Of a stretch of 64,000 bases of DNA, positions 46,223 to 57,384 are shown piece after piece (position 1 is the first letter of the stretch; each line of letters starts with the position of its first letter). The notes below the pieces were generated by a model, which ran no database searches, was not told where the DNA came from, and was given only the letters and a program-made list of their open reading frames with translations. The position numbers were made by a program, and so were the translations under genes. This DNA is from Odiellus spinosus (Eukaryota > Arthropoda > Arachnida > Opiliones > Phalangiidae). Where the stretch lies: assembly GCA_963920705.1 (NCBI GenBank), contig OY987230.1, forward strand, positions 20,113,320-20,177,319, read 5' to 3'.

Positions 46223-46812
46223 GAATCTAAATATTAGACTTTTGAACAATGTTTGAATCTAAATATTAGACGTTTAAACAATGTTTGAATCCAAATATTA
46301 GACGTTTAAACAATGTTTGAATCTAAATATTAGACTTTTTAACAATGTTTGAATCTAAATATTAGACTTTTTAACAATGTTTGAATCTAAATATTAGACT
46401 TTTTAACAATGTTTGAATCTAAATATTAGACTTTTTAACAATGTTTGAATCTAAATATTAGACTTTTTAACAATGTTTGAATCTAAATATTAGACTTTTG
46501 AACAATGTTTGAATCTAAATATTAGACTTTTGAACAATGTTTGAATCTAAATATTAGACGTTTAAACAATGTTTGAATCTAAATATTAGACGTTTAAACA
46601 ATGTTTGAATCTAAATATTAGACGTTTAAACAATGTTTGAATCTAAATATTAGACTTTTGAACAATGTTTGAATCTAAATATTAGACTTTTTAACAATGT
46701 TTGAATCTAAATATTAGACTTTTTAACAATGTTTGAATCTAAATATTAGACTTTTTAACAATGTTTGAATCTAAATATTAGACTTTTGAACAATGTTCGA
46801 ATCTAAATATTA
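46223..46812. repeat. 32-bp minisatellite, about 18 units
   Basis: The unit contains AATCTAAATATTAGAC followed by a variable T-rich word (TTTTTAAC, GTTTAAAC or TTTTGAAC) and AATGTTTG. The three subtypes occur in runs, showing block duplication. Confidence 0.95.
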
Positions 46813-48040
46813 AATTAAGTTTTTTAATTTAATTGGTCATGAGTATTACCGTCAATGTAAAAATATTATTGAAATCGCAATCTTGGAAATATTTAAAAAC
46901 CAAAATTTTAAGCTAATTTAGAGTGATACAGTTAATTTCGCGCTGTTTATTTAAAAACCAGATAGTCTTTATTGCTTTTTTTTTTTTTTTTTAAGTTTCC
47001 ATTTTAAAAGTCAAATTTATTTCTTACATAACCCTTTAATTTGACTAAAATTGCCTAATAGGTATAGACTTTAAATCATACAGGACGGGATACGTTCAAT
47101 CTAATCATTTTAAAACGCGTATCGGTACCACCAAGAGTTGTTGTTATATATTTTTTTATTTCTCTTGAAAGTATTACTTAGGGTTTCATCGGCACTTAAC
47201 TTTTAGTTTCAACCCCCTTTTTTGTCCCCAGCCAATTATATTGTCAGTCAGTCAGTTAGTTAAGAAATTGTCGGAATACAAATTTTTCCGGGTTTTCACT
47301 TTTGGTTTAGAGATCGAGGCAGTAGCTAGTAGCTGACGCTTTTTCGAGCCTGTTCTGGATAAGGCCTATCTCTGCACTAACATTTACGTCTATATTAAAT
47401 CTAAACAACGAGTGTGTTTTACTTTCGATATATATTAATAAATTGGTGAAACATCGCTCCAACAGTGAAACTAAAATTCAGTACGTTTTCGATTACGTTG
47501 CCGTTCTTTAACCGTACCTTTCCTTTATTCGTTTTCGGTCACCTTAAATTGTGATATATTATAATTAAACGGTGAGTCTACTAAATTTTGTATACGATTT
47601 TGATTTATAGTGGATAATTAAGAATTAACACTCTTATAATTAGTGTCAAATTATAATTTTGAAATTAATGAATTTAAACAACTACCTTTTTTTTATTATT
47701 TTGAAGTGATATGATTTATTTTTTTAATTATATTCAAAATTTTATAACTCTGAGTTGAGGCATTCTTCAGAAATGTCAAAAATATATAGGTCATTTTTTT
47801 CTCCGATAACCATAATTTCTGGACTCTCTGGATTAAGTACTTTCAGTAAAAATACCGCGCGAAATTTTTTCATTCTAGATGACGTAATTTTTAACTATTT
47901 AAATTAAAAAATAACTTAAAATATTTTTTGCATGTTTATGAAGCGTTTTAACCTCTTTTTAAAGCCTTAAATAACTAAGCCTAAATAAATTTAAATTTAA
48001 TCTGGCGTACGAGTTCAATTCTTGGATTTTCCCACGCTCT
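46813..48040. other. Intergenic stretch, no gene seen
   Basis: GTCAGTCAGTCAGTTAGTTA lies near 47245 and a run of about 16 T near 46977-46992. No exon could be supported. Confidence 0.35.
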
Positions 48041-48049
48041 TGATGTTAT

Positions 48050-48520
48050 GCTTCTCGACCATTGGACAGAATTCCATTGGACAGAATCCCATTGGGCAGA
48101 ATCCCATTCGATCCACAATCCCATTCAACCGATACGTTTTCGTAAACCAGAATCCCATTCGACCGAATCCCATTCGACCGTCAATCCCATTCGACCGAAT
48201 CCCATTCGACCGTCAATCCCATTCGACCGACGTTCACAATCAGAAGTCCATTAACACATTCTAACCTAACCTAACCTAACCTAACCTAACCATTATCGGC
48301 TTAAATTCATCGGGACGCCCTTTTTGGTTTCGGCCCAATGGGAAATTCGGTCTATGGGGGATTCGGTTCAGCGGGATTCGGTTCAGCGGGATTTCGGTTC
48401 AATGGGAATTCGGTGCATTGGGCTCGGTCGGCCAAGATTCGGTTGATTGGGACTATTTATTTTTTATTTCGGACCAATGGGAATTCGGTCCAATAGGATT
48501 CTATTCAATGGGTATATACC
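48050..48520. repeat. Inverted blocks of 15-bp repeats around a telomere-like tract
   Basis: From about 48060 to 48235 words of the type AATCCCATTCGACCG repeat head to tail. From about 48320 to 48515 their complements (GGGATTCGGTTCAAT types) repeat in the opposite sense. Between them is the CTAAC tract. Units on the left are nearly identical; those on the right are diverged. Open frames of 68 and 80 aa here come from the short-period repeat. Confidence 0.85.
48261..48291 (-). repeat. Interstitial (TTAGG)n telomere-type repeat
   Basis: Six perfect CTAAC units, which is (TTAGG)n on the minus strand, the telomere repeat of most arthropods. The tract is only 31 bp, so it is an interstitial site and not a chromosome end. 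Confidence 0.8.
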
Positions 48521-49353
48521 GATGTGATAGTGAATTTTTTTTTTTTTTAATTTTAAACCTAGAAATCATCCAATTTATGGTTAAATTTTTGGCCTAATTT
48601 AACAGCTCTTAGGCCGTAAAAAAGTTGTTAGAAAATGGACATTTGGCCTAATTTAACAGCTCTTAGACAGTAAAAATTAGTGTTAAAATTAATGGAAGTT
48701 GTTAGAAAATGGACAGGAAAATGATTTTTTCCCCTTAAATTATAATTATATAAAATTAACTATGTTAAATATGTTTTAAGTCTTTTTAATTTACTTAAAT
48801 ATTTCCAAGTCCAACCGGTCATCAAGTTTTTCGAGATCATTTTAAAATTTAAGCGAAAATTTTAGAAGATTATAAAAAAACCAAATTCAAAACTCGATCT
48901 TTATTGAAACTCCAAGATTATTTTTAAATATTGGGTCAAAAACGTCCCAAATTTAACCAACGCCTCTTGAAAATGTGAATTTATTGAATTCGAGTTATTG
49001 TTAAGAGATGGAATATTTTTAGATATTTTATATGAACCCGAGTTAAATTTTACCAGACGTTTGTTTTATTAAAGTCTTTGCTAGGTTTATAAAAATAAAA
49101 TTCCCCTCATAAAATGCGTAGGTTAGTTTGAATCACGGAATTAAATGTAATAACGAAATCAAACTCTGTTAAGGGAGGGAACAGTATTAGCAATGTTGTG
49201 TTAGCTTTAAAGTGTCAGTTGCATATCTTTTTTTTTCTTAGTAATCTTTAAATTTATTTTCATAATAATATAAAATATTTTCAAAATGAAACTAAGGTCT
49301 ACTGAGATATCTAGAACTAAATATAACTATAACTATAACAAAGACTTGTTCAT

Positions 49354-49410
49354 AAGCGTCCTCTAACGGCAAATAGTAGCAGAATTGGTAACTAATAAAT
49401 CCACGTGACA
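49354..49410. mobile_element. Family D fragment D6
   Basis: Starts AAGCGTCCTCTAACGGCAAA after TTCAT and keeps about 55 bp of the left arm (ATTGGTAACTAATAAATCC). The mirrored right side is absent. Confidence 0.6.
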
Positions 49411-50455
49411 AACAAATCGTTTAAACCGGTTTAAACCTCAATCTAATCCATCATATTGCCTTTACTGTAAGAGATTCACCCCTTAACGCGTATGAAAACT
49501 TTATTAATATCTTATTGGCTAAGGAAAATAAGACCCACCTCCAGAAAATTGACGTATAACTTAAGTCAAGGAGAAATTAAGAAAAATAAATTATTACCAA
49601 ATCTCTCTAGCTTACTAGTTTGAATCGTCTGCTTAAAATTAGGATTAAAAAAAAAGTAAAAATATATTTATCTACGCGCAACAAACCCTTTAGCGGTATT
49701 AAAAGCTGCCTCTATGCATCGTTGATGGGTCCTTGAACTCCATATACCCATCAACCATTACTATGAAAACGAAATTTTAAAAAAATCTTATTGTTTAACA
49801 ACTTAAACTTTATTCTTTATTAATAGATAGACAACTCTTTTTCGAGAACCGCTTTTACTTTTCTAAGATAAGCCGTACTTTCTTTTTTATTTAAATATAA
49901 AGACTTTACAAAAAACTTTACGCCATTCTTACATTAAAAATAAAAATTAGAATTCAACTTTTAGCTATACTAACCTACATTCAGAGCGAAAAAAACCTTT
50001 AAACTCGGGTACTGGTAATTCAACCACTTTCCAAATTTTCCAAGGCCTGACATAATGAATTTAGAATCTCTTGATACCGGTTCGTGCAAAGTTTCTATCC
50101 GTAGCTTTTAAGATATCTTGCTTTACTTGGTTAGGGTTAGTTTTTTTTATGAATAATGTGATATAAAATTTGGTACTTTCACGTGGCTGCGACCTTATTG
50201 TTCATTCACCGGAAGTGACGTTTTTTTCTAGTGATAATAACTTATTGTCGCGTGATATCCGTAAACAGGTAAGGGAATCTAAGAATTCTTATCCAAGTTT
50301 CCTTTACCGTGATGGGAAAGTTCAAAATCTGGGGATTTTTTTATTTTTATTTTGCATAAATATTTCCTCCTGTTGTAAGATACCTGATATGATATGAAAG
50401 GGAATTTTTATTTCTATTACTAATAGTTCTTAAGTTCAAGGTTTTAAATGTAACA
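49410..50455. other. Intergenic stretch, no supported gene
   Basis: A 75-aa plus-strand frame at 50170-50397 has no recognisable domain. It contains the paired words GTGGCTGCGACC and CACCGGAAGTGACG but no splice context. Nothing else was recognised. Confidence 0.35.
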
Positions 50456-50943
50456 TGATTCAATTTGAGCTTCAATCTGGTACGATTTGAGCTTCAATCT
50501 GGTACGATTTGAGCTTCAATCTGGCACGATTTGAGCTTCAAACTGGCACGATTTGAGCTTCAAACTGGCACGATTTGAGCTTCAAACTGGCACGATTTGA
50601 GCTTCAAACTGGCACGATTTGAGCTTCAAACTGGCACGATTTGAGCTTCAAACTGGCACGATTTGAGCTTCAAACTGGCACGATTTGAGCTTCAAACTGG
50701 CACGATTTGAGCTTCAAACTGGCACGATTTGAGCTTCAAACTGGCACGATTTGAGCTTCAAACTGGCACGATTTGAGCTTCAAACTGGCACGATTTGAGC
50801 TTCAAACTGGCACGATTTGAGCTTCAAACTGGCACGATTTGAGCTTCAAACTGGCACGATTTGAGCTTCAAACTGGCACGATTTGAGCTTCAAACTGGCA
50901 CGATTTGAGCTTCAAACTGGTACGATTTGAGCTTCAAACTGGT
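50456..50943. repeat. 22-bp minisatellite, about 22 units
   Basis: The unit is GCACGATTTGAGCTTCAAAC followed by TG. Central units are identical; the first few carry TCAATCTGGTAC variants. The core CTGGCACGATTT is also found once in each arm of the long inverted repeat at 52.7-54.3 kb. Confidence 0.96.
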
Positions 50944-51094
50944 CAAAAAATAATAAAATTATGAATTTTTAATAAAAATAAAAATTCGAGGGTTAAAATT
51001 ATTTAGTCTTGATTAAATTCATTTTTGAGACAAATTGGTATATCTGATAATCATCATTAAATAGCTTATTAATTATTAAATATGTCAATAATTG

Positions 51095-51418
51095 ACAAAC
51101 TTCAAATGGAAATTAAGTATCATTATTGTAGAAATAGTTAAAAATATTCAAAATATACAAATTTCATCTTCATGGAGGGAAAAAAATAGTTAAGCGCGGT
51201 TCGCCTAAATTTCGTCCTTCTTTCCAGACTCTAAATATGGAGGAAGAGTCCAAATCACTCGATCCAGACAGGGGTGATGCCTTTTTTGTTTTTTCAAGTG
51301 ATAGGCTAGTGCATTTACCTTTCCTTTTGCTGATAATATTAAACTACAGTGCGCTTTTACTTCCATGAAATAAAGTTATATACTTTTGATAAAACTAAAA
51401 ATGGTGAAAGCCTCACTT
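51095..51418 (+). mobile_element. Family C element C9 interrupted by repeat N
   Basis: ACTTCAAATGGAAATTAAGTA and the ATTCAAAATATAC block mark the left part, and GGTGAAAGCCTCACTT followed by TA is the right end. The middle is replaced by N. Confidence 0.6.
51171..51367 (+). mobile_element. Repeat N, element-like insertion in C9
   Basis: Starts CATGGAGGGAAAAAA and ends TTTTACTTCCATG, short inverted ends. The interior (TAAATTTCGTCCTTCTTTCC, AAGAGTCCAAATCACTCG, CCAGACAGGGGTGATG) matches the repeat in UreG intron 5. No target duplication was seen and it is non-coding. Confidence 0.55.
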
Positions 51419-52119
51419 TAAATAGCCTTAAGAGAGAACTCTTTAGATTTGAAAGAGGAATAATTTAAATGTCGTAATCAGAGTCTCGTTTGACTTAAGG
51501 GCTTTCTTAGTTTATTGGCTAACGGGTCAAGGTAGTTTTATTTTCATTTTTTTTCTTTGCGTAACTTTACAAAGGTGGTACGATATTCGGGTATTCGATG
51601 ATTTTTAATTTAAATATACCGGTCAATTTTACCATTTGTAACTCACGAGTCTTGTTTTTACGTATAAATTTATTATAATTTTGATATATTTTTAATTATT
51701 TAACACGACATGTTTTTATTGCAAGCTAATTTATAAATAAAGTCATTTTTTTTATTTTCAAGGTTTTTTAAAAATGAGAAATATTTGGTGTAGGGCAAAA
51801 GGACATAATGATTATTAGTTACGTAAATAGGGTGTGTATTTTTGAATGGTTGTCTAGCCCGAAACGTAATTACAAATTGGCCGAATTTAATATTGAACAC
51901 CCGAATATTGAATAATTTTGTATATAATTAAATATGGATAATTTTAATTACGTGATCTATTGAAATATAATTTTTTGTATTAAGTAGATCCGTTTAATCT
52001 AGTCGTAGTAATCCATCACCCATAAAGATTAGGATGGCCCACATTTTAGTGCCGAATCTACTCTTTTAAAGATGGTACCAATGGTTTTTATAAATAATGT
52101 ATTGAAATTTATTAGCCTA

Positions 52120-52447
52120 AAGGGAGAATGAAACCTAACACGTGATATTTTAAAAAATTTGTAATTGTTTAAATAGGCCTAAGTAAATATAAAACTTATC
52201 CGGAAAATAGGCTTAGCTGGATTCATGGTGTTCCTTAATTTCTTCGCAATGAAGGGTCATCGACCAATGAACAAAGGCCATTCGTTAAGGCGAGATCTAT
52301 ATGAGATTTCCAATAAAATTTGATTTATTCGCTGACCAATCAATGCGAAGAAATTCGGAATCTCAATGAATCTATAGCTAAGCCTTTTTTCCAGTTAAGT
52401 TATACATTTCTAGTTTAATTTTTGTAAGTTAGGTTGCATTCTCCCTT
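52120..52447. mobile_element. Family A MITE, copy A7
   Basis: TA followed by AAGGGAGAATGAAACCTAAC on the left; AGGTTGCATTCTCCCTT followed by TA on the right. The arms are shortened but keep TAGGCCTAA, AAAATAGGCTTAGCTGG and mirrors. The central palindrome (GAAGGGTCATCGACCAATGA) resembles A3. Confidence 0.85.
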
Positions 52448-52686
52448 TAAACGAAGCTTTCAAATAGAACTCTAGGCTATCCCTCGTTTGATAAATTGTT
52501 TAAAAATTAGTTTTCGTTTTAACTTCACTTTAAAGTCCAGTATGAACTTATGAAATCGTATTTTTATACTAAAAGGAAAAAAAAAAGCTTATCTTTAATA
52601 TTTTATAATAATATTTGGCCCAAGGTTTTTCTCTAAAATAATATTCAAAAAGCGTGTTTTTAACTTCGAATCGAATCAATTTATAA

Positions 52687-54315
52687 TTATATCAAAAATG
52701 TCTTTGCGAACAAAGACCAGAAGGACATGTTATGGCCTTGAATGTCTGAAGTGACAGATATTATATCAAAAATGTCTTTGCGAACAAAGACCCAGAAGGA
52801 CATGTTATGGCCTTGAATGTCTGAAGTGACAGATATTTAATTTTCTTTTAAAACATTAAACTTAAATACAATTAAATTTTCTTTTAAAACATGAAATTTA
52901 AATACAATTAGATTTTCTTTTAAAACGAAATTTAAATATAATCACAATCTGGCACGATTTAGAGTTTCAAATTTCAATACAACTGATTTTATTCACTCGG
53001 AAATATTTAAGAAAAACATAACAGACGATTTTCTCCCATTGACGCTTAACATTAAATTTCGCTTGATTATTTTTCAGGGAAAACGTGTATTGAACTGTTA
53101 TTTTTCAGTATAACGCGAGTCCACTTTATGTTTTCTTAGTTTAACCCGAATTTCCACGACTCGCAATTGAACGGATCGTTAAAAATACTCGCCGGTTTAT
53201 TGGAATGGGTATATGATAAAGGGAAATGTGTTTTTTAAAGCCCGTTTAAAGTCACCTTCTTTTCTAACTTAGCAGACGACGCAAACCATAACAATTTGTA
53301 CTTTCAAAGCTATATTGCGCGCGCGAGGGAAGAGAATTTCAAAGCGACGAATTTTAGAGCGGATAAGGTTTTTAAATAAATTGTAATACTTTCATTTTTC
53401 TTTTCATTAAAACCGTACAATTAAAATGATGATTTCCATAAGGGACCACTAATTAGTTATTAGGAGTTATAAAAAAACAGTATCCATGGATTAGGTTTGT
53501 TCGTTTGCAACCCAAATTAAAAATTAAAATATGGGGAATTTTTATTCCCTTTAAATTCCTTGATAAGCATTCATAAGCTAACATGAACGAATTGCCTCGA
53601 CTAAAGTCGAGGAGTTGTAATAAAACATTATCCATGGATTAGGTTTGTTCGTTTGCAACCTAGATTAAAAATTAAAATATGGGGAATTTTTTTCCCTTTA
53701 AATTCCTTGATAAGCATTCATAAGCTAACATGAACGAATTGCCTCGACTAAAGTCGAGGAGTTATAATAAAGCATTATCCATAGAAAACATTATCCAACT
53801 AAGGTATGAGATCAGATCATAGAACTTTGAGTCTATGCCTAAAGCCAAAGCTAAATTAAGTATATTTTTCTATCGAACGAAAAGTTTCGTTTTGTTTGAC
53901 ACGTAATCCCTGAAAAATAATCAAGCGAAATTTAATGTTAAGCGTCAATGGGAGAAAATCGTCTGTTATGTTTTTCTTAAATATTTCCGAGTGAATAAAA
54001 TCAGTTGTATTGAAATTTGAAACTCTAAATCGTGCCAGATTGTGATTATATTTAAATTTCGTTTTAAAAGAAAATCTAATTGTATTTAAATTTCATGTTT
54101 TAAAAGAAAATTTAATTGTATTTAAGTTTAATGTTTTAAAAGAAAATTAAATATCTGTCACTTCAGACATTCAAGGCCATAACATGTCCTTCTGGGTCTT
54201 TGTTCGCAAAGACATTTTTGATATAATATCTGTCACTTCAGACATTCAAGGCCATAACATGTCCTTCTGGTCTTTGTTCGCAAAGACATTTTTGATATAA
54301 TATCTGTCACTTCAG
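52687..54315. repeat. Long inverted repeat M with about 400-bp arms
   Basis: The arms, 52687-53088 and 53899-54303, are close to identical in reverse. Each contains two tandem 75-bp units (GTCTTTGCGAACAAAGAC hairpin, GGACATGTTATGGCCTTGAA), then three AATTTTCTTTTAAAACAT-like units, then CTGGCACGATTT. The right arm has a small extra unit end. The 810-bp spacer carries a separate two-copy 148-bp duplication. No coding potential was seen. It may be a fold-back transposon; target duplications could not be found. Confidence 0.85.
53467..53762. repeat. 148-bp tandem duplication in the spacer of M
   Basis: Two nearly identical units each contain TATCCATGGATTAGGTTTGT, AATTCCTTGATAAGCATTC and end with the perfect 8-bp-stem hairpin CCTCGACTAAAGTCGAGG. 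The 60-aa frame in the first unit is incidental. Confidence 0.85.
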
Positions 54316-54364
54316 TCTAACACGAAAGTGTTAACTTCTATATTAAAAGACTAGCCCTTTAAAA

Positions 54365-56315
54365 AGTGATTCAGTCAAATCTCTACATTTTTACCATTGC
54401 CCTTTAAACCCAATTAAAATTAATTTTTTCATAATTTTAAATGTTAATAGCTGCGGCAGCCGCACTTGATTCAGTCAAATCCCTACATTTTAACATTGCC
54501 CTTTAATCCCAATTAAGATTAATTTTTTCATAATTTTTGATGGTAATACCTCCGGCAGCCGCACTTGATTCAGTCAAATCTCTACATTTTTACCATTGCC
54601 CTTTAATCCCAATTAAAATTAATTTTTACATTATTTTTGATGTTAATAGCTGGGGCAGCCGCACTTGATTCAGTCAAATCTCTACATTTTTACCATTGCC
54701 CTTTAATCCCAATTAAAATTAATTTTTACATTATTTTTGATGTTAATAGCTGGGGCAGCCGCACTTGATTCAGTCAAATCTCTACATTTTTACCATTGCC
54801 CTTTAATCCCAATTAAAATTAACTTTTTCATAATTTTTGATGTTAATAGCTGGGGCAACCTCACTTGATTCAGTCAGATCTCTAAATTTTTACCATTGCC
54901 CTTTAAACCCAATTAAAATTAATTTTTTCACAATTTTTGATGTTAACAGCTGCGGCAGCCGCACTTGATTCAGCCAGATCTCTACATTTTTACCATTGCC
55001 CTTTAAACCCAATTAAAATGATTTTTTTCACAATTTTTGATGTTAACAGCTGGGGCAGCCGCACTTGATTCAGTCAGATCTCTACATTTTTACCATTGCC
55101 CTTTAAACCCAATTAAAATTAATTATTTCACAATTTTTGATGTTAATAGCTGGGGCAGCCTCACTTGATTCAGTCAAATTTCAACATTTTTACCAGTGCC
55201 CTTTAATCCCAATTAAAATTTATTTTTTCATTATTTTTGATGTTAATAGCTGGGGCAGCCTCACTTGATTCAGTCAAACCTCTACATTTTTACCAGTGCC
55301 CTTTAATCCCAATTAAAATTATTTTTTTCATTATTTTTGATGTTAATAGCTAGGGCAGCCGCACTTGATTCAGTAAAATCTCTACATTTTTACCATTGCC
55401 CTTTAATCCCAATTAAAATTAGTTTTTACATTATTTTTGAAGATAATAGCTGGGGCAGCCGCACTTGATTCAGTCAAATCTCTACATTTTTACCATTGCC
55501 CTTTAATTCCAATTAAAAAAAATTTTTACATTATTTTTGATGTTAATAGCTGGGGCAGCCGCACTTGATTCAGTCAAATCCCTACATTTTAACATTGCCC
55601 TTTAATCCCAATTAAGATTAATTTTTTCATAATTTTTGATGGTAATACCTCCGGCAGCCGCACTTGATTCAGTCAAATCTCTAAATTTTAACATTGCCCT
55701 TTAATCCCAATTAAAATTAATTTTTACATTATTTTTGATGTTAATAGCTGGGGGAGCCGCACTCGATTCAGTAAAATCTCTACATTTTTACCAGTGCCCT
55801 TTAATCCCAATTAAAATTAATTTTTTCATAATTTTTGATGTTAATAGCTGCGGCAGCCGCACTTGATTCCAGTCAAATCTCTACATTTTTACCAGTGCCC
55901 TTTAATCCCAATTAAAATTATTTTTTTCATAATTTTTTATGTTAATACCTCCGACAGCCGCAGCGAAATCATTATATTTTCCCCATTGCCCTTTAAACCC
56001 AATTAAAATGAATTTTTTCATCAATTTTGATGTTAATACCTCCGAGAGCCGCAGCGAAATCATTATATTTTAACCATTGCCCTTTAAACCAAATTTAAAT
56101 TAAATTTTTCATCAATTTTGATGTTAATACCTCCGACAGCCGCAGTGAAATCTTTATATTTTCCCCATTGCCCTTTAAACCAAATTTAAATTAATTATTT
56201 CAGCAATTTTGATGTTAATACCTCCGACAGCCGCAGCGAAATCTTTATATTTTCCCCATTGCCCTTTAAACCAAATTCCAATTAATTTTTTCATTATTTT
56301 TGATGTTAATACCTT
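54365..56315. repeat. 100-bp satellite, about 20 units
   Basis: The unit contains CACTTGATTCAGTCAAATCT, ACATTTTTACCATTGCCCTT, TAATCCCAATTAAAATTAA, TTTTTGATGTTAATAGCTGG and GGCAGCCG. The spacing is 100 bp with few length changes. The last four to five units are diverged (AATACCTCCGACAGCCGCAG, CCCCATTGCCC), showing an older edge on the right. Overlapping 61-69 aa frames at the right end are by-products. Confidence 0.96.
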
Positions 56316-56403
56316 CCTTATTGCCGTTCGGAATGGCAAGTCGTTCGGAATTCCACTCATTTTTAAAAAGGAGAGTACTTTTAAGGCGGAGAAATTGAAA
56401 ATT

Positions 56404-56906
56404 AATGTTATTCTATGAGATTTAGATTTTTTGCAAGAGACTTACCTTTCAGATTTATTTTCTAATGCTTCCAAATATTTTACAGGCTTTATTTTAAGAC
56501 TAATTTCATAATTTTATCCCGATTAGTTTGGTCACAGTCTATAAACGGCAAAAATATGAAGAAGGAGAAATTAAGTCATTAGAGTTCAATACCCATAGCC
56601 TCCAAATCAAGCGCGCGCGCTCGTGCTCGTGATTTTAAAAAGCCATATAAAACCTAAGCCTAATTTGTCAAATTAGGCTTAGGTTTTTGGCGAATCTATT
56701 TCTCCGCCTTACTTTTTCCTCCGTTTTCATGAATAGACTGTGGGCCAACTAATCGGTGTAAAATTATGAAATTAGTCTTAAAATGAAGCTCGAAACTTAA
56801 TTCATACCATACGGAAAATCCAAGTCTGAAAAATATCCGGAAGTATTAGAAAATAAATCTGAAAGGTAAGCCACTTTCAAAAAACCAAATCCCATAGAAT
56901 AACATT
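56404..56906. mobile_element. Palindromic element O
   Basis: The left AATGTTATTCTATGAGATTT mirrors the right AAATCCCATAGAATAACATT. Inverted blocks continue inward: CTTACCTTTCAGATTTATTT, TCTAATGCTTCC, TTAAGACTAATTTCATAATT, GACTGTGGGCC-type, and finally a near-perfect centre CTAAGCCTAATTTGTCAAAT with its mirror. It is non-coding and about 503 bp. Confidence 0.8.
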
Positions 56907-57117
56907 ACGAATTTGGCCATGCGAGAAACCAGCTAAGTACCAAAAAAAGGGTCAACTTCAGAATTAATTTTAAAATACTTAGACTTAATATTTTTAAATG
57001 AAACTTGAAAAGTTCAACATTCGAACCTTGCTCTACCACTTAAAATTGATTTTAACCGTAACAAATAATTCCTCTTTTAGTTCTGCGATGCAAGGGACAT
57101 GTCCTCGAAAGAGTCGA

Positions 57118-57198
57118 TTTTAATGTTATTTCAATGGGGAAATGGAGCGTTCTGATTGGCTAAAGGTCCATTTTTTTAAGGAAATCAAAATAACATTA
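57118..57198. mobile_element. Short relative (Q) of element O
   Basis: TTTTAATGTTATTTCAATGG at the left mirrors AAATCAAAATAACATTA at the right; the terminal words TAATGTTATT are shared with O. At about 81 bp it looks like an internal-deletion form. Confidence 0.5.
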
Positions 57199-57384
57199 CA
57201 GATGATGATGGGCCCAATACATAGAACCCTACCGGGTTCTAAGAATTTGATTTATTCTTCTTCATTTGACCTTATTATTTAATCGGGATGAAATTACGTA
57301 TTAAACCGAAACTTACGCGACATCAAATAAGCTGTCAATTCAAACATAAAGCTTTAAATTTAATGAACATTGCTCGACAATTTA

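Noticed and set aside
48022-48264. 80-aa and 68-aa proline/histidine-rich frames
   Set aside because: They are translations of the 15-bp repeat in two frames.
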